NCBI RefSeq assembly: GCF_000003815.2
Contig: NC_049979.1
Span: forward strand, 2,416,606-2,480,605
From: Branchiostoma floridae
Lineage: Eukaryota > Chordata > Leptocardii > Amphioxiformes > Branchiostomatidae
Reading direction: 5' to 3'
DNA length: 64,000 nucleotides
Made by a program: the position numbers and the translations under genes. Shown here piece after piece: positions 45,501 through 57,500 of the stretch (position 1 is its first letter; every line of letters begins with the position of its first letter). The notes below the pieces were generated by a model. The model was given only the letters and a program-made list of their open reading frames with translations. It was not told the origin of the DNA and ran no database searches.

Positions 45501-48500
45501 GAAGGGGAAATGTTAACCGTTAAGGTTTCCTGCATTCACGATGCCCATGTCCATTCCAGCCTGGGGGTAGGGGAAGCATAAGGTGAAGCAGTCCTCCTCA
45601 ACTGAGGTAAAGTCTGACATTTTTTGTTGATGAAGGTTAGACATCCAGGTAATAAGATACACCAAACAGCATTTACTCACAAGCAACTGGATATGATTTT
45701 GGAAAATCAACATGCCCTCACAGTGTGCACAGTTGCTATGTTTATCATAATTTTTTTCGGTGGCTTCAGAGTCCAAAATCATATCCAGTTGCTTGAGTAA
45801 ATACTATTTGGTGCTTAATATTGTTCAGTACATGACAATGTACGTATAGTAGAGGTGGCTTTGCTGATGCTCATGTTTTCAGGCAAGTACACCAGTTCAC
45901 CCCTGTAAGTGAAGAAGAAGTGTGTTGAATTTAATCTTTTACATGCACATGTTTGAAGCTTCAGCATACCAGGGCCACCAGCTATACATCACCATTGAAA
46001 ATTAATAACACATGCAGCCCCTCACACAATGTCAGAGCTGCATGGGACTGATAAAGGCTATGATTCATGTGTATCTTGATGGCAAAGCAGAGAAACAGAC
46101 AATGCATTGTCCTCTCAAATTAACACAGGTACAGATGCCGGCTTGGGTCAACACAGATACAGATTCGGCCGTTATCATTGGTGTGTACATACATGTACCT
46201 CGATGGCTACAGCTACAGGCCATGATATCTGAGTACCTTGATTGCATGGTAGAGAAAAACGCTCTGCATGCCCTCTTGGATTAACACAGATGCAAGCTTT
46301 AGTGACACACAATACAAAAAGTACAGTGATTTTCGACTAAATATACAGATACAGATATATGCTATGCTAGGTGCGTACCTTGATGGCGTGGTAGAGAAAA
46401 ATGCTGTGCATGGCCACTCGGACCAACATAGATACAGATACATGCTATGCTAGGTGCGTACCTTGATGGCGTGGTAGAGAAAAACGCTGTGCATGGCGTC
46501 TCGGATCAACACAGATACAGATACAGCCTAGGGTTGGTGCGTACCTTGATAAACGCTGTGCATGGCCACTCGGACCAACACAGATACAGATACAGGCTAT
46601 GATAGGTGCGTACCTTGATGTCTACAGCTACAGGCTATGCTAGGTGCGTACCTTGATGGCATGGTAGAGAAAAACGCTGTGCATGGCCTCTCGTATCCGC
46701 TCCATGCCTCGGAAGGAGAAGGACAGGTTGGACAGGCCTCCGCTCACCCGGCAGCCAGGAAGGGTTTTCTGTCAACGGCATCGTGAAAATAAATCTTTAA
46801 CTGTTTGTGACAAAATATACTGAACACCACATAATAGTAATTTGTATCAGAAGTGAAGGACGTCATATGCATCAGAGTTACTGTAGCAGGGTTGTAGCCA
46901 GCACCCATCCTTCCGTGGATTTTTGGAATTTTGCAGCTGGGGACAGAAAAAATTTTTGCCCATTCCGTCCTCTGTGAGCAAAATTTATCCCTCAAAATGC
47001 AGGAAATAGCGTTTCAGAGGGTCTAGATTTCAAAATTTTCCTTGGGAGCATGCCCCCAAACCCCCCTAGCAACGCTGCACCAAAGCCATTCAAAAACCGA
47101 GGGGACGGAAAATGATTTCTGGCTGGCTGCAACCCTGTACTGTAGTGTTAACTGCAGAAAGTGTTCTGACAAGTTTTCTAACCAATGCTTTGGTCAATAT
47201 AATTTCCCTGCAAGTCATCTTTCTTGTGCTTAGATCAAATCAAGCAACTGAGAAACTGACTCTCAGAATTTGGCAGAAATGTTAAATTTGTCAGCTTTCC
47301 CAAAGTCAGGGACATCTTCTGACAAGTTTTAAGCAGATCTTAGTTCAAAAGATCCCATGGAAGTCAGCTGTCCACAATCCCGTACCTTGATGATTTTCGT
47401 TGCTTCGATGAAGTTAATGGCGTACTCGTTGTGTTCCTCCATGCCCGTTGCTATGGTGAGGATGTTGGGGTCAAAGATGATGTCACAGGGGTTGAACCCG
47501 ACCTTGTCCACAAGCAGCCGGTACGACCTTGTGCAGATTTGAACCTTGTGCTCGACATCTGTAGCCTGGGGACAAAGGTCATGGTTATAGTACAAAGGTG
47601 TGTGATCAAGAAAAAAATACTTTCGTACACAGTAAGGAAGCCAGTAACAGTGTGAAAAAGCACGACCAAGCAGTTACTGAGTTATGTTATGTCCTGAATA
47701 TATGAAGAAGACATTTGTAGACATTGCCATTGGCAGGATCGGCCAATCTAGTGGATCAACACCATCCACCTGGGCATGCGCCTGGACCCCCCCTAGGAAC
47801 CTTAGACACTTAGAGAGGATTGATAATTGATGGGACAGAAAATGATTTCAGGCTGGCTACAACCCTGCTCAGGACTCCACCAATGAAGGCCTGACTTGTC
47901 CCGTCTCGTCGAATGCCATGACGACCTTCGGCCACGGGAGATTGTTTCACACCTATTTGTCAAACCCCTTTTCACCACATCTTACTCTTCTATGACCTGG
48001 GTGTGAATTTCTTTTTCACCCCCCTTCATCTGCATAGAAACAATGGCAACCCAGGTCACTCATTCTAACCCCTTTTCACCATCTTGGGTTTGGGTAAAAT
48101 GGAGTGTGTAGCCCCAAAACGGCCAAGTCACTCTAGATTCACACCAAATAGGAATTTGGTAGTGATGAGGCCTGACCTGTCCCGTCTCGTCGAACGCCAT
48201 GACGACCACAGCTGCCCCGTATCTCCGGATGGTGCGGGCCTTCCTGAGGAAGTCCTCCTCCCCCTCCTTCAGGCTGATGCTGTTCACGATGCACTTCCCC
48301 TGGGCACACTTCAGCCCCGCCTCGATCACAGAGAAGTTAGAGGAGTCGATGCACAGGGGAACCTGTGGGGGTGGGGAGAGGAGGAGAGAATAAATATATA
48401 AAAATAAAGGCTGATGCTGTTCACAATGCACTTCCCCTGGGCACACTTCAGCCCCACCTCGATCACAGAGAAGTTAGAGGAGTCAATACACAGGGGAACC

Positions 48501-51500
48501 TGTGGGGGTGGGGAGAAGGGGAGAATAAATATATAAAAATAAAGGCTGATGCTGTTCACGATGCACTTCCCCTGGGCACACTTCAGCCCCGCCTCGATCA
48601 CTGAGAAGTTAGAGGAGTCAATACACAGGGGAACCTGTGGGGGTGGGGAGAGGAGGAGAGAATAAATATATAAAAATAAAGGCTGATGCTGTTCACAATG
48701 CACTTCCCCTGGGCACACTTCAGCCCCACCTCGATCACAGAGAAGTTAGAGGAGTCAATACACAGGGGAACCTGTGGGGGTGGGGAGAAGGGGAGAATAA
48801 ATATATAAAAATAAAGGCTGATGCTGTTCACAATGCACTTCCCCTGGGCACACTTCAGCCCCACCTCGATCACAGAGAAGTTAGAGGAGTCAATACACAG
48901 GGGAACCTGTGGGGGTGGGGAGAAGAAGATACATTGCTAAAGGAAAAAAACTCTGTTCTCACCAGGATGTCAACACATTGAGCATTGATATTGTAGGGTG
49001 TCTGGGGGAATCCCCCTGAAAATTCTTGACATCATTGATAACAAATTTAATGAAATAAAGCCTTTGGTCATTTTTTACCATTATTACAAAACAATAGCAA
49101 ACACGGCTGGTTGGAACACAGAGTAGGGGCAGACAAATTACAGCATACAATGTACATGTACAAAATGTAGGGGCTGAGAAGTCAGAGGAGTCGATACACA
49201 GGGGAACCTGTGGGGGTGGGGAGAGGAGAATTCTGTTTGTAGGTAAGATACAGTAGTCTGATATCCAGTCGCATCATAGCTCTGAGTCTCTTCTGTCCTC
49301 TCCGCAAATATTGTAGCCTGTTATCCAGCTGTATCATAGCTCCTGAGTCTCTTCTATTCTCTCCGCAAATACAGAAGAGACTCGGAAGCAACTAGTATAA
49401 TACGGATGGATACCAGGGAATTTTGTTTGTAGGTAAGATACAGTAGTCTGATATCCAGTCGTATCATAGCTCTGAGTCTCATCTGTCCTTTCCGCAAATA
49501 CAGACGAGACTCGGGAGCAACTAGTTTAATACAGCTGGATAGCAGGGAATTCTGGTCGTAGGTAAGATATAGTAGCCTATTATCCAGTCGTATCATATGT
49601 CCCGAGCCTCTTCTATTCTCTCCGCAAATACAGAAGAGACTCGGAAGCTACTAGTATAATACGGCTGGATAGCAGGGAATTCTGTTTGTAGATAATATAC
49701 AGTAGCCTGGTATCCAGACGAATCATAGCTCCCGAGTCTCTTCTGTCCTCTCCGCAAAAAGAGACGAGATTTGGGAGCTACTAGTATAAAAAAAAAATAC
49801 AGCTGGATACCAGGGAATTCTGTTTGTAGGTAATATACAGTAGCCGTATCATGCATAGCTCCTGAGTCTCTTCTGTCCTCTCCGCAACAACACAAGAGAC
49901 GCTATAATACGGTTAGATACCAGGTAAAAGGTACAGTGCATAAGAATGGGAAAACAATGAGCCAGATGGAAGTAGCAACACAAAACCCTGGTGGAATTCT
50001 GATGATGATAGATACAATATCTTTCATAAAAATGATACAACAGACAAGCTGTGTTTGTTGCTGACCTTGCAGATCTCTGGCTCCGTTGCGATGAGGTTGA
50101 GGAATCTCGCCATGGCAGCCTTGCCGTCCAGCATACCCTCGTCCATGTTGATGTCCAGCACCTGGGCACCCATCTCTACCTGTAGCTTAGCCACACTCAG
50201 GGCTTTCTGTGGGGGATACATGTATGTGGACATGAACATGGGTCCTAACCTGAGCACCTGGGTCCTAACCTGAGCACCTGGGTCCTAACCTGAGCACCTG
50301 GGTCTTAACCTGAGCACCTGGGTCCTAACCTGAGCACCTGGGTCCTAACCTGGGCACCTGGGTCCCAACCTGGGTACCTGGGTCCTAAATGGGGCACCCA
50401 TCTCTACCTGTAGCTTTGCCACACTCAGGGCTTTCTGTGGGGGGAGGGTATGTGGGAACATGAACCTGGGTCCTAACTTGGGTACCTGGGTCCTTACCTG
50501 GGTCCTAACCTGGGCAAATGGGTCCTAAACTGGGCACCAATCCCCACATACCTGTAGATTAGTGACACTCAGGGCTATCTGCGGGAGGGGGGGATATGTG
50601 AACATGAACCTGGGTCCTAACCCGTGCACCAGCACTTGGGTATGTTGGTCCTAACCTGGGTTTTAATCTGGTCCCCTGGTCATGTGGTGTTAATTCATAA
50701 GAGTTTGTCATAATTTTGAGTTTGCAGGTGAAATAATAGTAGCAAGACATTGGAAAGCAGCAGGTATTTGTTTGGGGGTGTGACAAAATAGCAGTATTCA
50801 CCATGAAAATATCCAAATCTTGCAAAGCAGTTTACTTTTGGCTTAACTTGTAACATTTCCTGCTCTGGTGTACGCTAATATATCTTTCAGTAAACCCTTC
50901 AAGTGTAAAAGTCAAAATGTAAGGTAAATAAAAGTTACATGTGCTCACCTCATAGTCCCCCCGTTGGATCATCTTGTTGAAGGCGCGGGAGCCCGCCACG
51001 TTACATCTCTCTCCGATGTTCACGAACAGCGTGTGCGGACCAACGTACATGGGTTCCAGTCCCGAGAGCAGCATGTGCCCCTCATGGAGCACGGAGGGGA
51101 CTTTCCTGGGTCTGAAGGGTCGCACAGCCTCTGCTATGGCTCTGGGAGACAAACGGTCAAACAGTTTGTTTTATTCAAGAATATAAAATGAACAAACAAA
51201 TTTTCAAAGTACAGAGACGGAATGAAAAATACATGTATCAAACAAGACAATTAATCTTTGTAAATACATTTTGCAATTGGAACATTAAATGAATCAATCA
51301 ATAAATACATGGCTTGATTTTAAACCCCCAACCGGCATAAAAGAAAGCAAAAAGGACATATGTAACTAAAGTATTTTGTTTCTATGATGCAATGTTGAGT
51401 AGCTGACGTAATTTTACGATTGACTTAAGTAGACCAGAGGGAGTTACCCCATAAGATTAACAGTTGTTAACCATTATCAGGGAGATTATTGGCAACTGAA

Positions 51501-54500
51501 GGCAACTAAATGTCCAAAAAGTTGAACGGTGGTCTTGTGGCTAGGGTTGCTGACTTAGAATCGAAAGGCTCTCGTCTGTACATGTATTCCGATCCAAGGC
51601 TGGCCCCATGCTGTGCCCTTGGGAAAGGCACTTTGCATCTATTTCCTTCTTCCGCTCAGGTGGAAATGAGTAAATAGATTCTGTTAGGTTCCTTCACATG
51701 TACAGGACGTAAAGTCAAAGGTCCCATGTTTGAAGAGATCCACACAATGAGGACGTTTAAGAGCCCATCACACTTGCAGGGCTCAAAATACTTTTTTCTG
51801 AATACCTGCACTGGTGCAGGTAACATTGGAAATTACCTGCACCAGACAAATTTTACCTGCACCACTCTGAATTTAGGAAGCATTGGTCATACTAAAAATT
51901 GTTCAGAAGCCATTGTTATTATATCTTTTATAAAACCCAGTAAATGGACCTGTGCAGCTTAGGTGTAGGTAGACATCACAAATACCTGTACAGCTCCAGT
52001 TTTACCTGCACTAACCTGCATATGCAGTGCATGGGTAGTATTTTGAGCCCTGCACTTGTCTGGGTTCAACCTTGTGCAAGTGGTAAAAGCCTTATGAAGT
52101 CCCGTTTTTACACAGCTTGTATTTACTGTACAAACCTTGAGGGTTGACCCTAAAGGTGGTTTACAGGTTATGAAAAACAAAGAAGGCTCACTTGATGTGT
52201 GCGGGTGTTGTTCCACAGCAGCCTCCGACAAGGTTCAACAGGCCGTCCTTAGCAAACACCTGGTGGGGAGGGGGGCAAGAACAGGCACACTGAACAAAAA
52301 GTCAACTGCAGTGTTTTGCAAAACATGTGACTGTGTATGACAGGACAAAGAATTGTTGTAGACACTGTACATGCTATTTTAAACCATTTATCCTGTCCAT
52401 ATACCATTTGTATTGTCTTTGACTCTGTCAGCAGGGCTAGCCCTTTCATCGCACTGTCCTGATATGACCTTTTGCTCGAAATAAATGATTGGCAGAAGGT
52501 TTCCAAATTTCAAAATCACCAGAGAATAAAGCCTGTTTTTGTCTGAAAAACCCTACCACATTGTATGGGGCTTGGAACATTGGGCGATCCCTAAAATTGT
52601 TTGAAGAAGACACCGACAGTATTACTGCCAAAAATGTCATAATGCAGAATTGCACGTTAAGCTTATAAATTTTCTGCTGTGTTACTAAAGCTTTAAGATG
52701 TTGATAAACCTGGGTACACACACATGATGACAATACTTAAACTGTTGCTGTCCTTGTATCACAACTCACCCATTACCTAGAATGTTTTTGGAAAGAAAAA
52801 CTTGAAGACAACTCGGGGTTGATAACTCACTCGTAAATGCTCTGCCATTATTTCTGGAGTTTCATCATAGCCTCCTAAAGCATTTGGTAAACCTGTACAT
52901 GGAGAAACACAAGATTGTGACTGCAAAGTCATTTTTAGAATAGTTTATAAAAAGTTTAAGTCCTTCCTGCACCAGATGGTGCATACACCTCTGTTTCTGT
53001 TGCCCTGGGCCATACAAGGGTAACGCTATACCCACTTGACCATTCCAGCTGTATTTTTTTCTATTTTGACAATATGTCGTCTATCAATTAACTGGCTTTC
53101 ATTAGACAATTGCTGTTCTCAGTATGATCTAAAACTTGAACGTAATACGCATCACCCTTAGAACACTAGAAAGACAATGGTTGACATTACATGAGTAAAC
53201 ATGACAGCATACAGGTCCAGTTTATGGAGACTTTTACTTCAGAATCTACATACCAGCATTAGGGTAGCACAGTACGTAGGATGTGGTGTTCTTGCCGATG
53301 GCTTCTATGAATGGTCTCATTTCTGTGGCTCCCAAGGCACAGTTCAGGCCGAGGCTGGGAAAAAACAAGAACAGCATTAGTGACTAACTTACTTCCTGCA
53401 ACTTATGATCGACTGCTTACTGAGTCACGTGTTCTATCTGCATAACGTGACATCACGACAGCAGTGGATTGTTTATTCCTTGACAAAGACTGGTGCTGTT
53501 CAATGGAAAATTTAATTTGGGTGAGTCCAATTTTTGTGTTGGGTATTACAGTTAAACTAGTTCTCTAATGACTTCTACCGACACAGATGAACTTTCAAGT
53601 TGACAAGCCAACTGTGTTCTCAGTGTTCTCGCCGCCATTCACTGAAACTTTATCTGACATAAGTGTTCACTGAGTAGTTACCACATGGGCTCTGCTTGGG
53701 AAACGCTGATCACAAAGGCCTCCGAGGTCTGCCCCGATAACGTCCTACCGCTTCTGTCCACTATAGTTCCTGATACCTGGGGGGGGAAATAAAATTAACT
53801 ATATAAAACAAGGAGAGGTCTCTTAATAAAGGCTTGCCAGAGGACTACGTATAACTGCTGGTTACATGAAAGGAGACAAACAAACAAATGAAGTATAAAT
53901 TATGTCTACTCTAGTCTAAAAGCTCACTCTAAACTGTAACTTGTTGGGTTTACAAAGGATGTATTTTCCTTTAAACTTAATGCGTTTTCCTTTACAGTAG
54001 GTTTCCTTGACACTGGTCATAACATGAAGGACCAATGCTGTATACAAATGAAACAACTATAGAGAGGCGAGTAGAAACAGTCTCCTGGGATTCGAACCGG
54101 AAACGCCAGATCACAAACCCAGCACCGCTTACCATTCCAGTTCTGATTAAGTGATGACTGGCTTGAAATTAACAAATATTTGCTTCAAAGTGAGTACCAC
54201 TAAATTAGCATCAAAAACCTTGATAAAAACACATGATGTATGTCACTAGTGTTGGCAAGACTGTTCTACTTACAAAGATGGGAACTGGCTTGTACTCTTC
54301 TTCAAACAGATGGGACAGGGCAAACAGCGCTGCCTGCAACACAAGGGATACGGATGAAATGTCACCATATGGAAAATGATTTACTCCAACAGTCAAACCC
54401 GGTCAAGCAACAACCTGGTGCAGGCAACCACCTCCAGTCACAAGCCTCGTTTTCATAAAGGCCTGATTAACTCAGATGTTTTTGAAGTCGACTCAACGCT

Positions 54501-57500
54501 GTGTGTGTGGAGCTTTGGGATTGCTCAATGCTGGTGGCCTAGGGTTCTCCTTGCACAGTCCAGAGTCAACTATGGAAATGAGTGCGTAAATTGCCCACCA
54601 TGTCTTGAGCAAACAAATGTCCTCAGCAACCATTTTCATTAGTCCCTTGAGTGGTTTGACCAGATTCTCTTCTTGCCACTACTTGATGAACAGCAAAATG
54701 GCGTTTCATCACATACATATACTTTACACGTCATAAAGGAAACCACACTAACAGCAACAGTTACTGTAATTCACTTTGTCTTCTAGGTACCAAACTTTCA
54801 CGGTCTGAGAAAATTTAACTTGTTCTCGGAACTAAATGTTCACTGTCGCGGCAAGTACACATAAAAAAAGGCTGTGAATGATTTGTTATCAGTAATGATA
54901 AGTTCACGTTACAGTTGTCACCGTGAAAACCGTGAACATAACAGTACATTGAAAAAATCAGGAATTACAGTACCTTGGAATTGGCCGTGTCAAAGATGGT
55001 TTCCACCATGAGTACGTCGCACCCGCCATCCAGCAACCCTCGCGCCTGTTCAGCATAGGCATCCACCAGTTCATCCCATGCTGGGAGAGGAATACATCAA
55101 TCAATGGTTAAGTCTTTCACTGAACTGTATGCATAAATACTGAGGAGAGGTTAGTGTGTTTACTGAAAGGCTAGTCTCCTACTGGTTCCAGAAGACAGAT
55201 ACAATCTATGCACAGAAAATACATGTATGACACTGACACTGTCTGCTTGTTGTTTTTTTCTAACAGTGGAACATGTACTTGACCTCCAAGAGCTGAAAAA
55301 TGAAACCTTTGTTCAAAACTTTGAAGTCGTTTATAGAATTTAAGAGTAGGCCCTGAAGAGAGGCAGTTGTTTTGTAATCCAGTTTTGTTGAATTACAAAG
55401 TTTCTCTATTCTAAGTTGTGCACCCAAACTTTTCTCTTCGCACCTGAATACTAAGGCTAGGTGCATGGGTGCTGTGATTCTCAAATGTGAATAGTGTACC
55501 AAGCTTCTGTACTCACTGACGTTCCTGAGACCAGGGTCCTCCACTGAAGGGGAGATGGACAGGGTTCTGTTGGTGGGGCCCAGCGCTCCCACCACGTACC
55601 TCTGCACACCTGCGGGAAGACATCGTTACAGTCATCATTGTCACATCCCCATCAATGTAAGGAATTTCTCCACAAAGACAGTAGTCCTCCTTTGCAGACT
55701 TTTATCATAGCTTTTATATTATGGGGGCTATTAAAGGTTCTCTAATGCCGGGAAAGAGAGTTACCACGGAAGCGAGGCAGGGTGAAACTCCCTTCCACAG
55801 CAAACTACTTTTCTAGGCAAACTCCCTTCCTCAGCAAACTCCCTCACCCGGCATTTAGAGAATTCAAACCTTAAGCCAACATTGAGACTAGACTGAACCA
55901 TCGCCCCCTCCCATATCTTAAAAGCCCGCCCCACCGGAAATCTGCAAAAAAGGAGCATGTACAAGGGGAAATATACTGAATGTTGATACCTGGGAAATGC
56001 AAATATTCATCTATCTTCATTGGACAGATTCTCTATATAAACAGATTACCAATACAGTGCTATTAAACACGATCATCTAAATGACAAACCATCCGACTAC
56101 CGACGCCCAGGACAAATGCTCAGAACACGTCAATGAAGGTAAGACGTCCAGGTAATAAGATACACCAAACAGCAGTTACTCAAGCAACTGGATATGATTT
56201 TGGAAACGGTCAGACATTTCAGATTATACCATTATTTTCCATCAGTGACACTCAAAAAATCATATCCAGTTGCTTGAGTAACTGCTCATAATACATCTGT
56301 GCTGTCCAATCAGATATGCACATGATTTTTACATGGTATAACTCTAAACAAGATAAACGTGAGGCTAGCTCGCCCTCCCACCTGTGTCTGCTGTGACTTT
56401 GTCTGCAGCTTTCTTGGCCAGTTCAGCCGACACCTTGTTCAGTCTGTACACCTGGGGAGTCATGGGGAGACACTGGTCAGCTTAACTGCACTGTATACCA
56501 CCATATCATTGGAATTCTGTTAGACTGTAGATTTTCAACACAGCAAAACTTACAGTTCACAGTTTAACTTTAAATTGAAGTTTAAATCAAATATCAAAAT
56601 TACACTGTCAAACTTTATTCAGAATGACTTATGCCAACACAGATGAGCTTTCATGTTCAGGTTTATTGGAATATTTCACTTGACCTGAAAAATTACTCAC
56701 TTAATGTTGAGAATCCATGTAAACATACAATTTATGAGAAATATACCACAATAGAAAGAGAAACGACATTGCACACTGTGGAATTGCACTATTTTCCAAT
56801 TTTGAAATTGACAACCGTTTGGCAACCACCTTTTGGCAATTTTTCCAAAAGGTGGGGTCATATAATTCCGTATGAGAGGCTCATGGGAGTATTTGCCTCC
56901 ACCAGGCCCCACAGGTCGTTGTAAAAATAATAGAAATTTGACAAACGTAAACAGGTAACATGTCAGACGAGTTACCTGGGTCGCTAACCATATATAATTC
57001 TCGGTCAGCTAACTCATCTGGCATGTTATGTATCTATATTTGTCCAATTCGTACTATTTTTCCCGCGACCTGTGGAGCCTGGTAGAGACTAAGAGCGTCA
57101 TACGCATCTCAAACGGACTTGAATATATACGCATGTGTGACCCCACCCAAAGGACGTTGACAGCATGATATCATATCAGTTGTTCATAATAATTTCCAAA
57201 CCTAAAGTGCCCCATGCTAAGCCTACTGTAAGAAAACAACCGTACCAGTTCCTCCATGCCGTAGTCAGCCTGGGCGATCCTGGTCCCGCTGAAGGTGTTG
57301 GTCTCAGCAAAGTCTGCACCAGCCTCCAGATATGCCTGGATCACAGACACATCAACATACATCCGAAAATAATGTCATCAGGTTGGTACAGGGCTCTAGC
57401 CAGCGTCCATTTTTCCGTCAATTGACGGAAATTTGTTGCGTCTGACGGAAAAATTTTCAAACCAATCCGTCAACCTTGACGGACAAAAATCCTTGGTGGA

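Noticed and set aside
48084-48401. Plus-strand frames over MTR exon 14
   Set aside because: Antisense shadow of a strongly conserved exon.
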